A DNA stretch of 51,209 bases from an uncultured Prochlorococcus sp. GTDB taxonomy: Bacteria; Cyanobacteriota; Cyanobacteriia; PCC-6307; Cyanobiaceae. This document shows, piece after piece, positions 37,961-48,419 of this stretch. The stretch's first letter is position 1. Each line of letters opens with the position of its first letter. The notes beneath the pieces were generated by a model. It saw only the letters and a list, made by a program, of their open reading frames with translations. It did no database searches and was not told the DNA's origin. Where the stretch lies: positions 1 through 51,209 of the forward strand of contig CACAYX010000006.1 in the NCBI GenBank assembly GCA_902536775.1. Reading direction: 5' to 3'. A program made the position numbers and the translations under genes.

Positions 37961-38497
37961 TCATTTATTTTGAAGATAATTGTCAGGTCCAATATTTGAT
38001 AACTTACTATTTTTAGTTCTTACCTGTGAATGTAGATTTTCTCTAAATTCTTTCAAATTTTTCTTTATGGATTCATCAAATACACTGATAATCTCTATTG
38101 CCAATAATCCAGCATTCTGACCTCCATTAATTGCAACTGTTGCAACTGGAATTCCAGCGGGCATTTGAACGATTGATAAAAGAGAGTCAATCCCCTTAAG
38201 TGTCTTACTCTCTACTGGTACGCCAATTATAGGAATGCAAGTTATGGATGCCAGCATTCCTGGAAGATGAGCAGCACCCCCAGCACCGGCAATTATTACT
38301 TTAATGTTTTCTGATTCTGCATTTTTTGCATATTCCATCATTTCAATAGGTGTTCGATGTGCAGAAAGTATACAAACTTCAGTTTTTATTCCAAATTCTC
38401 TTAAAATATCGACGGCTGGTTTCAATGTTTTTAGATCTGAATCACTACCCATTACGACAGCAATTTTATAAATATCTTTAGAATTCAATTCTGACAA
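37961..38497 (-). CDS. purE: N5-carboxyaminoimidazole ribonucleotide mutase (PurE class I)
   Basis: Catalyses a carboxylate shift in purine synthesis. VVMGSDSDLKTLKPAVDIL, ILSAHRTPIEMMEYA and AGAGGAAHLPGM are the active-site segments, so the protein is of normal type in 178 residues. The start is TTG at 38497. It diverges from chlM across 89 bases that hold a GC-rich palindrome. Confidence 0.94.
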   Translation of the reverse strand: MSELNSKDIYKIAVVMGSDSDLKTLKPAVDILREFGIKTEVCILSAHRTPIEMMEYAKNAESENIKVIIAGAGGAAHLPGMLASITCIPIIGVPVESKTLKGIDSLLSIVQMPAGIPVATVAINGGQNAGLLAIEIISVFDESIKKNLKEFRENLHSQVRTKNSKLSNIGPDNYLQNK

Positions 38498-38523
38498 AAT
38501 AACAAATCAATTCTTTCCTATAA

Positions 38524-38547
38524 TGGCGTGCAATTAATTTGGCGCCA
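38524..38547. promoter_or_regulatory. GC-rich palindrome between purE and chlM
   Basis: TGGCGCCA (38540-38547) is a perfect 8-bp palindrome, and TGGCG also occurs 16 bases upstream (38524-38528). Such GC content is rare in this DNA. It lies in the divergent promoter region and may be a regulator site; no known consensus was matched. Confidence 0.35.
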
Positions 38548-38586
38548 GTTAGTTAGTATAAAAAGAATAAATTTTCATAGAATACT

Positions 38587-39288
38587 ATGACGTCAAATAA
38601 GATTATCGAAAAAAGTGAAGTAAGAGAGTATTTTAATGGTACTGGCTTTGAAAGATGGAATAAAATTTATAGCAAATCTGATGAAATTAATACAGTTCAG
38701 AAAAATATTAGGAAAGGACATCAAAAAACTGTAGATGATGTAGTCTCATACATCAAAACTTATCCAGAACTAACAAAAAAAAGTTATTGTGATGCAGGTT
38801 GTGGTGTAGGAAGTCTTTCCATACCTTTATTAAGACTCGGTATAAAAGAACTACAGGTGAGCGATATTTCTTCTGAAATGATTAAAGAAACAAAAAAACG
38901 CATTCATGAATTAGGTTTGAGTCAAGTTAAAATTAAATATGAAGTCTGTGATCTGGAAAAATTAAAAGGATTATTTGATGTTGTAGTTTGTTTGGATGTA
39001 TTTATTCATTATCCTCAACCAGTCGCAGAAGAAATGGTTCAACATCTATGTGATTTAAGCAAAGAAAAACTTATTGTTAGCTTTGCTCCTTACACTCCAG
39101 TTCTTGCTGTTCTAAAAAATATTGGAAAATTATTTCCTGGGCCAAGTAAAACTACAAGGGCATATACATTGAAAGAAAAGGGTATTATCAATGCTGCTAA
39201 AGAAAAAGGATTTAAAGTTGTTAAAAAGAAATTAAATCAAGCTCCTTTTTATTTTTCAAAACTAATTGAATTCGAAAAAATAATATAA
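38587..39288 (+). CDS. chlM: Mg-protoporphyrin IX methyltransferase
   Basis: Transfers a methyl group from S-adenosylmethionine in chlorophyll synthesis. The 233 residues have YFNGTGFERWNKIY near the start (typical of ChlM), SAM motif I DAGCGVGSLSIPL, and CLDVFIHYPQP. The end is one base from the convergent Ycf29-like gene. Chlorophyll enzymes are sensitive to redox control; nothing specific is seen here except the palindrome upstream. Confidence 0.94.
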   Translation: MTSNKIIEKSEVREYFNGTGFERWNKIYSKSDEINTVQKNIRKGHQKTVDDVVSYIKTYPELTKKSYCDAGCGVGSLSIPLLRLGIKELQVSDISSEMIKETKKRIHELGLSQVKIKYEVCDLEKLKGLFDVVVCLDVFIHYPQPVAEEMVQHLCDLSKEKLIVSFAPYTPVLAVLKNIGKLFPGPSKTTRAYTLKEKGIINAAKEKGFKVVKKKLNQAPFYFSKLIEFEKII

Positions 39289-39289
39289 T

Positions 39290-40018
39290 TTATTTTACTA
39301 AATGATTTTCAAGTGCATAACGAACTAATTCTGTTCGGCTGGATGTACCTGTCTTGATAAAAAGTCTACTTACATATTTCTCAACATTTCTAATTGATGT
39401 TTCAAGCTTTCTAGCAATTTCCTTGTTCATCAGTCCCTCTGCTACTAGTTGAAGCACACTCGCTTCTCTAGGAGTAAAACTAGGAAGATTAATTTTATTT
39501 TCTGGATTAGTCTGGTTTTGGTCTGTGAGCATAGATTTTATTTCAGTAATTTGTTTTGCCATTTTGCTTACGTCAATATCTGCGAATCGTGCCGCTTCTT
39601 TTAATAGTCGTTCTTGTCTGTTGATTACATTTTTAACTCTTGCAGCTAATTCATCGGGATCGAAAGGTTTGGAAATATAATCATCAACTCCTGCAAGATA
39701 CCCTTCTGTTCTGTCTAGAGTCATTCCTTTTGCAGTTAGAAAAATAACTGGAGTTCCTCCTAATTTTTCATCCTCTCTAATTTTTTCTAATAAATCATAA
39801 CCGTTGGCTCGTGGCATCATAACATCGCTAATTATCAAATCGGGAAAAATTGTTTGAGCTTTTTCCCAACCATCCTCGCCATCAACTGCAATAAATATTT
39901 CAAAGCCTTCATCTTCTAGAAATGTTTTAACAGCTGTTCTTAAACCAGGCTCATCATCCACTAATAAAATTCTTGATTTTCTTACCGGTTCATTATTTAT
40001 TTGATTAATTTCATTCAT
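39290..40018 (-). CDS. NarL/LuxR-class response regulator (Ycf29-like)
   Basis: A 242-residue regulator. The receiver has D21/D22, phospho-acceptor D65 in LIISDVMMPR and K in ISKPFDPDEL; a linker of about 50 residues leads to a LuxR helix-turn-helix, FTPREASVLQLVAEGLMNKE and ETSIRNVEKYVSRLF. This architecture matches Ycf29 of cyanobacteria and red-algal plastids. Its target genes are not known to me. It is the fourth transcription regulator of light or redox type in the window. It diverges from the cysteine desulfurase gene. Confidence 0.85.
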   Translation of the reverse strand: MNEINQINNEPVRKSRILLVDDEPGLRTAVKTFLEDEGFEIFIAVDGEDGWEKAQTIFPDLIISDVMMPRANGYDLLEKIREDEKLGGTPVIFLTAKGMTLDRTEGYLAGVDDYISKPFDPDELAARVKNVINRQERLLKEAARFADIDVSKMAKQITEIKSMLTDQNQTNPENKINLPSFTPREASVLQLVAEGLMNKEIARKLETSIRNVEKYVSRLFIKTGTSSRTELVRYALENHLVK

Positions 40019-40077
40019 TTTTTAAATTCTTAAATTTGAATTTCTAGTAATAAACAGAATTTTATATAATAAACATA

Positions 40078-41223
40078 ATGCTATCAACTCCCATACTACT
40101 AGACTATCAATCTTCGACTCCTTGCTCTAAAGATGTTGTTGATTCTATGAAACCTTTTTGGAGTGAGATATTTTCTAACCCTGCAAGCAAATCTAATTTG
40201 GCGGGGATTAACGCAAGCGCTATATTGGAAGCCTCAAGAGAAAAAATAGAGCAAAATTTATTTCTTAAGAATAAAAAAGTTATTTTTACAAGCGGGGCAA
40301 CTGAATCTAATAACTTAGCCTTATTAGGTTTTGCTAGAAATTTCTATAAAAAAACAGGAAATTATGGACATATTATTACCTTAAAAACAGAGCATAAAGC
40401 TGTTTTGGAGCCCCTAAACCAGCTAAAAAAAGAGGGATTTATGGTTACAGAAATTAATCCTAATAAAAATGGCTTAATTTCAGAAGAAAAATTCAAAAAT
40501 AATTTAAGAGAAGATACATTTCTGGTGAGTGTTATGTTGGCAAATAACGAAATAGGAGTTATCCAGCCTTTAGAGAATATTTCAAAGATATGTAAATCGC
40601 GAGGAATAACTTTTCACTCTGATTTTGCACAATGTTTAGGTTATATCGAGTTAAACAATCTTTTATCAGATGTAAATATGATAACGATGAGTTCTCACAA
40701 AATATATGGTCCTAAAGGGATAGGACTTCTTTTGATTGATGAAACAATGAATCTTGAGCCTTTAATTATTGGAGGAGGTCAGGAATATGGTCTCAGGTCT
40801 GGTACATTACCTCTCCCTTTAGTAGTTGGCTTTGCTAAAGCAATAGAGATAGCAGTTTTTAATCAAAAAAATAATGCTGAGAAATTACTTTTGCATAGAA
40901 ATACCCTTTTAGAGGGTTTGTTAGAAAATAATTCTGGTTTATTAATTAATGGCTCCATAGAAAAAAGATTACCTCACAATTTAAATTTGACTGTATTGGA
41001 TTTAAACGGAGCAAAGTTTCATAAACTTTTAAAATCTAAAATAATTTGTTCTAGTGGATCTGCATGCAGTAATGGTGAACCATCTCATGTGTTACTAGCC
41101 TTAGGTAGATCTTTTAAAGAAGCAGAATCTTCAATAAGGTTAAGTATTGGATTAAGCACTAATTCAAAAGATATAAAAAAAGCAATTCATATTCTTACAA
41201 ATACGATCAGATCATTACGCTAG
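40078..41223 (+). CDS. Cysteine desulfurase (NifS/IscS type)
   Basis: A 381-residue PLP enzyme that moves sulfur from cysteine to Fe-S and thio-cofactors. LLDYQSSTPCSKDVVDSM opens it, the PLP-binding Lys is in MSSHKIYGPKG, and the reactive Cys is in ICSSGSACSNGEPSH. Group I desulfurases have a longer flexible loop around this Cys; this protein has the SSGSAC form of group I. With many Fe-S proteins nearby (NdhI, Ycf34) the role is general supply. It ends 13 bases from rsmH. Confidence 0.9.
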   Translation: MLSTPILLDYQSSTPCSKDVVDSMKPFWSEIFSNPASKSNLAGINASAILEASREKIEQNLFLKNKKVIFTSGATESNNLALLGFARNFYKKTGNYGHIITLKTEHKAVLEPLNQLKKEGFMVTEINPNKNGLISEEKFKNNLREDTFLVSVMLANNEIGVIQPLENISKICKSRGITFHSDFAQCLGYIELNNLLSDVNMITMSSHKIYGPKGIGLLLIDETMNLEPLIIGGGQEYGLRSGTLPLPLVVGFAKAIEIAVFNQKNNAEKLLLHRNTLLEGLLENNSGLLINGSIEKRLPHNLNLTVLDLNGAKFHKLLKSKIICSSGSACSNGEPSHVLLALGRSFKEAESSIRLSIGLSTNSKDIKKAIHILTNTIRSLR

Positions 41224-41236
41224 AGATTATTGGCCC

Positions 41237-42139
41237 TTACTTTAATTGAGCAATTCTTAATTTTCCACTTCTAGCTCTTTTATTGAGTTCGACTTCTTTT
41301 TCGGAAGGAATTATTGGTTTTTTTGTCAGGTTTTTTAGTCTTTGATCATTCTTAAAAGAATTTTTAACTAACCTATCCTCCAGGGAATGAAAACTAATAA
41401 TAGAAATAATACCTCCTGGCAAAAGCCATTCAGGGACAATTTGCAAAAATTTTTCTAATACTTCAATTTCTTTATTGACAGCAATTCTTAGTGCTTGAAA
41501 TGTTCTTGTTGCTGGGTGTATTTTTTTATATCTTTGTTTTGGTGGAAAGCAGCCTGCAATAGAATAAGCTAATTCTTTTGTCCCAGAATATTTCCCATTT
41601 TCCTTTAAATCCATTTTTATTTTCCTAGCAATCTTTCTTGATAATCTCTCTTCTCCATATTTATAAATTAGGTTAGCTAGATCTTGTTCATTTAAAGTTT
41701 CAATTAATTTCTCTGCATCAACTTCAAGAAAAGGATTCATGCGCATATCAAGCGGACCATCTTTTTGGAAACTAAATCCTCTTTTTGGGTCATCAATTTG
41801 GTTGCTATTTACTCCAAGATCTGCAATCACAAAAGAAACTTTTTCTTTTGGCATAAAATCCGCAAAATTTGTAGCCCTAATATCAAGCCTATTTTTAAAT
41901 TCATCAAGTTTTTTTGATGCTGATTTTCTTGCGAATGGATCTTGATCAAGTCCAATTATATTTAAATCCGAATATTTTCTCAATAAATGATAGGAATGCC
42001 CGCCTCCGCCTAAAGTTGCGTCTATTCCTTGAAGTTGGTTGTTATGGATTAATGGGTAATGCTCTAACGAGGCAATAATCTCATCTGTCATAACTGATTT
42101 ATGATTGAAAAAAGATGAATCAGATAGGTCAGTTTGCAT
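41237..42139 (-). CDS. rsmH: 16S rRNA m4C1402 methyltransferase (RsmH/MraW)
   Basis: Methylates the ribosomal P-site region. The 300 residues have FNHKSVMTDEIIASLEHYPL, ATLGGGGHSYHLL for SAM, DLGVNSNQIDDPKRGFSFQ, LDMRMNP, and FHSLEDRLVK, so all family motifs are intact. It is not in the dcw cell-wall cluster, as often in cyanobacteria. It diverges from ndhH by 38 bases. Confidence 0.95.
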   Translation of the reverse strand: MQTDLSDSSFFNHKSVMTDEIIASLEHYPLIHNNQLQGIDATLGGGGHSYHLLRKYSDLNIIGLDQDPFARKSASKKLDEFKNRLDIRATNFADFMPKEKVSFVIADLGVNSNQIDDPKRGFSFQKDGPLDMRMNPFLEVDAEKLIETLNEQDLANLIYKYGEERLSRKIARKIKMDLKENGKYSGTKELAYSIAGCFPPKQRYKKIHPATRTFQALRIAVNKEIEVLEKFLQIVPEWLLPGGIISIISFHSLEDRLVKNSFKNDQRLKNLTKKPIIPSEKEVELNKRARSGKLRIAQLK

Positions 42140-42177
42140 AACTTTCGACTAAGATTTATTTAGAAGTTAAATTTCCA

Positions 42178-43365
42178 ATGGCTCAGCTAGAGACTAGAAC
42201 AGAACCAATGGTGGTCAATTTTGGCCCTCACCATCCCTCAATGCATGGGGTTTTAAGGTTAGTTGTAACTCTTGATGGTGAGAATGTCATTGATTGTGAG
42301 CCAGTAATTGGATATTTACATAGAGGAATGGAAAAGATAGCTGAAAATAGGACAAATGTAATGTATGTCCCTTATGTAAGCAGGATGGATTATGCAGCAG
42401 GAATGTTTTATGAAGCTATTGTAGTAAATGCTCCTGAAAGATTAGCTAATATTCCAGTTCCTAAAAGAGCTAGTTACATCAGAGTTCTAATGCTAGAACT
42501 CAATCGTATTGCTAATCATCTTTTGTGGCTCGGTCCCTTTTTAGCAGACGTAGGAGCTCAAACTCCATTTTTCTATATCTTTAGAGAAAGAGAAATGATA
42601 TATGATCTCTGGGAAGCTGCTACTGGACAGAGGCTGATAAATAATAATTTCTTTAGGATAGGTGGTGTCGCATGTGATCTTCCATACGGATGGTTAGAAA
42701 AATGTATAGACTTTTGTGATTGGTTTGGACCTAAGATTGATGAATATGAAAAATTAATCACAAATAATCCAATTTTCAGAAAAAGAATTGAAGGTTTGGG
42801 AACAATACAAAGAGACCAGGCAATTAATTGGTCTTTGTCTGGGCCAATGCTTAGAGCTTCTGGAGTTTCCTGGGATTTAAGGAAAGTCGATAGTTATGAA
42901 TGTTATGACGATTTTGATTGGCAGATTGCTTCAGAAAATGAAGGAGATTGTTATGCGAGATATCGAGTGAGAGTCGAAGAGATGAGACAATCACTAAGCA
43001 TCATTCGCCAAGCCTGTAAAATGATTCCAGGAGGTCCAACAGAAAATTTGGAAGCTCAAAGAATGGCGACTGAAGATAAGAAAAGTGAAATATTTGGTAT
43101 GGACTATCAATATGTAGCTAAGAAGGTTGCTCCAACTTTTAAAATTCCTAACGGAGAATTGTATACAAGATTAGAGTCCGGTAAAGGAGAAATAGGTGTA
43201 TTCATTCAAGGAAATAATGAAGTTACCCCATGGAGATTTAAAATCAGAGCAGCTGATTTAAATAATCTGCAAATATTGCCTCATATTCTTAAAGGTGCCA
43301 AAATCGCCGATATTATGGCAATTCTTGGCTCAATAGATGTCATTATGGGATCTGTTGATAGATAG
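42178..43365 (+). CDS. ndhH: NDH-1 subunit H (49 kDa / NuoD type)
   Basis: A 395-residue peripheral subunit by the quinone site. [18 protein letters not shown] and [14 protein letters not shown] are the N-terminal signature; [12 protein letters not shown] ends the protein, with the family's C-terminal Asp-Arg. It stands apart from the other NDH genes, next to the phylloquinone genes, and is followed after eight bases by menI. Confidence 0.96.
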   Translation: MAQLETRTEPMVVNFGPHHPSMHGVLRLVVTLDGENVIDCEPVIGYLHRGMEKIAENRTNVMYVPYVSRMDYAAGMFYEAIVVNAPERLANIPVPKRASYIRVLMLELNRIANHLLWLGPFLADVGAQTPFFYIFREREMIYDLWEAATGQRLINNNFFRIGGVACDLPYGWLEKCIDFCDWFGPKIDEYEKLITNNPIFRKRIEGLGTIQRDQAINWSLSGPMLRASGVSWDLRKVDSYECYDDFDWQIASENEGDCYARYRVRVEEMRQSLSIIRQACKMIPGGPTENLEAQRMATEDKKSEIFGMDYQYVAKKVAPTFKIPNGELYTRLESGKGEIGVFIQGNNEVTPWRFKIRAADLNNLQILPHILKGAKIADIMAILGSIDVIMGSVDR

Positions 43366-43373
43366 TTTTTTAA

Positions 43374-43826
<453 letters not shown>

Positions 43827-43829
43827 TTA

Positions 43830-45032
43830 TTATTTTATAAATTTATAGTTTATTTTTTCTCCACTAGTATTTTTGTTTTTAACAACCCACTCTTCAGGCT
43901 TTTCATGTTTAGGCCATCTTTGAGAAAATTTTTTTAATAAATTTAAAGAAATTTCAATATTTTTATAATTTGTAAGTTCTCTAAATTCAATAATTACTTT
44001 AATTTTATTTCCCCATAATTTGTTAGACACTTTTGAAATATTGAATTTATTAATAGGGATATTTTCTTTCATAATGAAATCATTTAATCTTGATTCAATA
44101 ACTTCTGGGAAAACGATTTCTCCTCCTGAATTAAAAGCGTTATCGCTTCTTCCAATCAAGTTTAAATAAAAAGAATTATTGATTTGATTAATTTCACCTA
44201 AATCACCGGTTTGCCACCACCCATTTTTATTTTTGAAATTTTCAGTTTTTGAAGAGTCTATTATTTCGATTCCAATTCTGGCTGAGTTTATCTCGATTAA
44301 TCCTTTCGCGTTAATTCTTATTTTTGTATCATGTAGAATTTCTCCAACATTTTTATAACCCATTAAGAATTCTTTTGGTTTTAAACTCGTAACCATTGCT
44401 GCTGTTTCAGTTGAGCCGTAACAAGGTGCTAATTTTATTTTTTCTTCTATACATTGTTCTGCAGTTTCCCTTGAAATTGAAGCTCCACCCACCCAAATTA
44501 GATCAAAAATTTTTAGCCAACTAATACCATCTTTTTGAGCTAAAAGTCTTTGTAATTGTGTAGGTACTAATGATGTAATCAAGTGTTTTTTGTTTTTTTT
44601 TGATTTAATTGTAAAAAGTAAAAGTTCTCGAGTTTTTTTTATTAAATTCGGAGAAATATTAATACAATCACATCCCCAAGTTTGACTTCTAAAAATTGGC
44701 ATTAATCCACTTATATGGTTCAGAGGTAAAGTATTTAAAATTAGGCTTTTTTGCAATTCAAATCCTTGCTCTATAAGCCATTTTCCTGATGTGATAGCAG
44801 ATAATTGAAGATTATCTAAATGGTGAAAACATTGTCTTGGTTTTCCAGAACTCCCACTACTATTTAAGATAATTCCAGGTCCATTTTCAGTAATTGAATC
44901 TAATACATTTTCATCTTCATAAAATTTGTTTTTTATATAAATAATTTTATTCTCTCTAATTTTCCCAATAATTTTCTCTACTGATTGAGTTTCATTATTT
45001 TCAACTTCAATAGTATGAATTTTATTTTTCAT
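43830..45032 (-). CDS. menE: o-Succinylbenzoate-CoA ligase
   Basis: Activates o-succinylbenzoate. The 400-residue ANL-family enzyme has the phosphate loop SSGSSGKPRQ, APCYGSTETAAMV (A5-type) and WWQTGDLGEI, and the catalytic Lys in GEKINYKFIK at the end. The ATG at 45032 overlaps the menC TGA (ATGA, four bases); an ATG four codons upstream lies inside menC and is less likely. It is the last gene of menA-menC-menE. Confidence 0.9.
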   Translation of the reverse strand: MKNKIHTIEVENNETQSVEKIIGKIRENKIIYIKNKFYEDENVLDSITENGPGIILNSSGSSGKPRQCFHHLDNLQLSAITSGKWLIEQGFELQKSLILNTLPLNHISGLMPIFRSQTWGCDCINISPNLIKKTRELLLFTIKSKKNKKHLITSLVPTQLQRLLAQKDGISWLKIFDLIWVGGASISRETAEQCIEEKIKLAPCYGSTETAAMVTSLKPKEFLMGYKNVGEILHDTKIRINAKGLIEINSARIGIEIIDSSKTENFKNKNGWWQTGDLGEINQINNSFYLNLIGRSDNAFNSGGEIVFPEVIESRLNDFIMKENIPINKFNISKVSNKLWGNKIKVIIEFRELTNYKNIEISLNLLKKFSQRWPKHEKPEEWVVKNKNTSGEKINYKFIK

Positions 45033-45994
45033 AGTTGATCCCATATCTTTTTTGCTTCATTTAAAAATAGAAACGAATTAGGGAATTTATTCATTGCTAA
45101 ACCAGGAACTTTTGGAGTTGGTCCTTGTAATTGTAGAGAAGATAAATGATAAAGCCATCTTTGCCCTATTCCAGTTTCAAATGAGGAACTTATAGATATT
45201 AAAGCTTTTTTATTTTCTAATTCTCTTAAAAGATTAACTGGATTATTTTCTTGGGAAGGCCTTCGAATTTGCCAACCCTTCCACTCATTAATCAAAGTTG
45301 GAAATTTTAAAAGTGATTCGTCTAAGGCTATTGGGATTTTTTTGTTGAGTTCTTTCATTCCTTCAATATCATCAACACAGAGAGGTTGTTCTAACCAATC
45401 TATATTTTTGTTATCTTTCAAAATATCAGCCCATCTATTAGCTATTTTTCTGCCCCAAGAACCATTAGCATCTATTCTTAACTTAGTATTATTGCCTATT
45501 TGACTTAAAATTTCTTCTAAATTTGCTTCTTCCTCAAGATTATCTCTTAATGCTACTTTCCATTTTATTGTTACTGATTTTCCAATATTAGATTGTCTTT
45601 TTTTAATTTCATTTAGCTCTGAAATTAGATTTTCAGAATTTAAAAGTATGGCTGTTTTATCAATTTCATCAAAGGTATATTTTTCTTTAAAAATTATTTT
45701 TCGATTTAGCTCAGCTAATGCAGAATTTATTGCAGATTGAATGCATGGATGAAAAATATTTATTTGCTCAGATAAATCAAATTCTTCTACATTCTCAGGG
45801 ATCATATTTAGTTGTTTTGCACATTTTTTTAAGTCTTCTTCTAGAAGTGGTGAAACTTCTCCAAACCCAATTTTTTTATCATTACTTGATAATTTAATAA
45901 TCCAACCCAGTTTTGTAAGATAAGTGGTTTTAGAATTTTCTACTTTTGTGGATAACTTAAAGATATAAGATTTTTTTTTAAATATTAATTTCAT
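45029..45994 (-). CDS. menC: o-Succinylbenzoate synthase
   Basis: Dehydrates SHCHC to o-succinylbenzoate; enolase superfamily. The 321-residue protein carries IKWKVAL (catalytic Lys), LRIDANGSW (metal Asp), DWLEQPL, and IALDESL; sequence outside these is divergent, as is normal for MenC. Both ends overlap neighbours by four bases (ATGA with menA upstream and menE downstream), strong evidence of one translation-coupled operon. Confidence 0.88.
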   Translation of the reverse strand: MKLIFKKKSYIFKLSTKVENSKTTYLTKLGWIIKLSSNDKKIGFGEVSPLLEEDLKKCAKQLNMIPENVEEFDLSEQINIFHPCIQSAINSALAELNRKIIFKEKYTFDEIDKTAILLNSENLISELNEIKKRQSNIGKSVTIKWKVALRDNLEEEANLEEILSQIGNNTKLRIDANGSWGRKIANRWADILKDNKNIDWLEQPLCVDDIEGMKELNKKIPIALDESLLKFPTLINEWKGWQIRRPSQENNPVNLLRELENKKALISISSSFETGIGQRWLYHLSSLQLQGPTPKVPGLAMNKFPNSFLFLNEAKKIWDQL

Positions 45995-46908
45995 TTATTA
46001 AGCAAGTAATTAAAAATTAATCCTGTGATTAAGCCAACTCCATTAAGAGTTTGAAATTTTATTGCGACGAATTTGGAATTTTTTATTGCAGAAGGTTTTT
46101 TATATGAAGACTTTAATAAATTTATAAGTCTTATTGCTTGAGGAAAACTAATTAAATAAATTATACAAAACACTGGAATAAATCCAGTAATTATAGTTAA
46201 AAGTTGAAAAATATATATTGTAAAAATTATCCAAGGCACAAGTTGAGAACCTTTTTTTGCTCCTAGCCGAACTAAAGGTGAATTTTTCCCATGCTTTTTA
46301 TCTTCAGAAATTTGATGAAAATGAGAACAAAATAATACAAGAGTTGTTGCCAATGAAGGTCCTGAACCAAGTAATAAAGAAACTTTCCAAGGAATATCTT
46401 CGAAGTAAATATTAGACGGATTTAACGCAATTAAGACTGCAGAGTAGGCAAAAGGTCCAAATGCAAGCCAGCATAATGGTTCTCCTAAACCTTGATAGCC
46501 TAATCTAAAAGGAGGTCCTTGATATAAATATCCTAAGAAGCAGCAAGATGCCACTAAAATCAAAATGTTTATAGTTGTTGATACTGAAATAATTGAAATT
46601 ATTAATAAACCAATAACTAAAGATGTATATGCAATAAGTGAAATTACTTTTTTATTTTTTACAAGATTTACAATTGAATGGAATTTAAATTCATCGATTC
46701 CTGTTTCTGCGTCGAATAAATCATTAGTTAGGTTTTCCCAAAGTAATATAAAAATTGCAGCTAAAGTAAATGCAATCAAATTATAAATTTTTACCCTTCC
46801 ATATTGATTGAGTATATAAGCCCCTGTTATTAAAACTGGAAGTATGGCAACAGAATAAAGAGGCCATTTTATCGCTTTTTTCCATAATTTTTTTTTATCT
46901 TCGTCCAT
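45991..46908 (-). CDS. menA: 1,4-Dihydroxy-2-naphthoate prenyltransferase
   Basis: Attaches the phytyl chain to naphthoate to make the phylloquinone precursor. The 305-residue UbiA-type enzyme has about eight membrane helices and the Asp motif NDLFDAETGIDEFKFH, with a second charged loop HFHQISEDKKHGKNSPLVRL. The first men gene on this strand; it diverges from menF with a 101-base gap, so both could share regulation. Confidence 0.92.
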   Translation of the reverse strand: MDEDKKKLWKKAIKWPLYSVAILPVLITGAYILNQYGRVKIYNLIAFTLAAIFILLWENLTNDLFDAETGIDEFKFHSIVNLVKNKKVISLIAYTSLVIGLLIISIISVSTTINILILVASCCFLGYLYQGPPFRLGYQGLGEPLCWLAFGPFAYSAVLIALNPSNIYFEDIPWKVSLLLGSGPSLATTLVLFCSHFHQISEDKKHGKNSPLVRLGAKKGSQLVPWIIFTIYIFQLLTIITGFIPVFCIIYLISFPQAIRLINLLKSSYKKPSAIKNSKFVAIKFQTLNGVGLITGLIFNYLLNK

Positions 46909-47009
46909 TTTTATTTAACTCACAAAATTCGATCATTATTAAATGTAGTTTATAAATTGAGTTACATTTTTTACTTTATTGCATGATTTTTAGTTATTTT
47001 CAATAAGTA

Positions 47010-48419
47010 ATGAAAAATGATTTAAACTTAACAGATTTTTTAAAAGATGTATTTTCCTCTTTCGATAAGAAAGTGGAAAATTCTGGATTAGTAAGTATTT
47101 GTGTTGAGATTCCTTCTATTGATTTATTACAAGTATATAAATTGTTTATAAATAAATATCCGTTTTCTTCATTTTGGGAGGAATCTAATGGTATTTCATA
47201 TATTGCTTTTGAGAAATGTAAATATGTTACTTTGGATGGTCCAAAAAGATTTGAATTAGCAAAAGAGTTTAATTCTGAGAATTTTAAAAATTTAATTAAC
47301 TTAACTAATGAATCAGATAATTCTGCACTTTCAAAAATAATTTATTTATTTTCTTTTTCTGAAAACTTGAATAATAAGAATTTATCTTCTGATGTACCTA
47401 GTTTGGAAGCTATTTTACCAAAAATATTAATCATTAAAAGTAAAAAGAATTGTTGGTTAAGAATCAATGGTTATGTTGAAGGTAAATCATCATTAAGAAC
47501 ATTAATTGAAGAAATATGGACAATTAGAAATCAAGTTATTAATTCTGTCTCAGAATTAATAAAATCATCTGGCTCAAAAACTAGTTTTGATTTACCTATG
47601 ATTGATGATTTCTTGCACTCCTTAAAAACTTCTAATAAAAGTTTAAAAAAAGTAGTAAATAGAGGAATTCAATTAGTAGAAAAAGGAATTCTCGAAAAGA
47701 TAGTTTTAGCGAATAGGATTAAAATAAAATTTAAAAATAAATTAGATTTAGTAGAAATTTTAAAAAGATTAAAAACGAATCAACCAAATACATGCAGATA
47801 CGTTTGGAAAAGAAATAGTAAGGATATTTTGTTTGGAGCATCTCCTGAAAAATTATTTTCTTTTAATAAACCTAACTTAACTTTGGAGGCTCTAGCTGGA
47901 ACTATCTCTACTAATTCAAATTTTAAGAAACTCCTAAAAAGTACTAAAGACTTAAAGGAACATAATTACGTAACACAGTATTTGATTAAATGTTTAGAAG
48001 TTTTAAAAATAAAAAACTTTAAAAAAAGTGATATCAAGGTAAATTCATTTGGAGATATTTATCATTTGCAAACACTCATTTTCTCTAAAGTTGAAAATAT
48101 ATGTCCTTTTGAATTGCTTAAAAACTTACATCCATCTCCGGCTGTTTGTGGTTACCCAAAAAATGCAGCATTGGATTGGATAAACACTCTTGAGTCTTTT
48201 CCTAGAGGAAATTATGCTTCTCCAATGGGTTGGGTTGATTCATCAGGAAATGCTTCATTTCTTTTAGCAATAAGAGGAGCTAGGTATATTGAAGAAAATA
48301 TTGAATTTACTGCCGGTTCAGGTATAGTTTCAGGCTCTATTTTAGAGAAAGAAATAGATGAGATTCAATTAAAATTTGAATCTATAGTAAAACAAATATT
48401 TTTCGCTAAAAAATACTAG
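47010..48419 (+). CDS. menF: Isochorismate synthase
   Basis: Starts phylloquinone synthesis from chorismate. The 469-residue protein is divergent in its first 200 residues and conserved after: [48 protein letters not shown], and [20 protein letters not shown]. With menI, E, C and A it gives five steps here; menD, menB and the methyltransferase are outside. The last four bases overlap the end of gshB. Confidence 0.9.
   Translation: MKNDLNLTDFLKDVFSSFDKKVENSGLVSICVEIPSIDLLQVYKLFINKYPFSSFWEESNGISYIAFEKCKYVTLDGPKRFELAKEFNSENFKNLINLTNESDNSALSKIIYLFSFSENLNNKNLSSDVPSLEAILPKILIIKSKKNCWLRINGYVEGKSSLRTLIEEIWTIRNQVINSVSELIKSSGSKTSFDLPMIDDFLHSLKTSNKSLKKVVNRGIQLVEKGILEKIVLANRIKIKFKNKLDLVEILKRLKTNQPNTCRYVWKRNSKDILFGASPEKLFSFNKPNLTLEALAGTISTNSNFKKLLKSTKDLKEHNYVTQYLIKCLEVLKIKNFKKSDIKVNSFGDIYHLQTLIFSKVENICPFELLKNLHPSPAVCGYPKNAALDWINTLESFPRGNYASPMGWVDSSGNASFLLAIRGARYIEENIEFTAGSGIVSGSILEKEIDEIQLKFESIVKQIFFAKKY

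Noticed and set aside
46955-46980. HLR1-like repeats (GTTACATT then TTTACTTT) between menA and menF
   Set aside because: The spacing is nine bases instead of ten and the second half lacks the conserved CA; chance is likely in AT-rich DNA.
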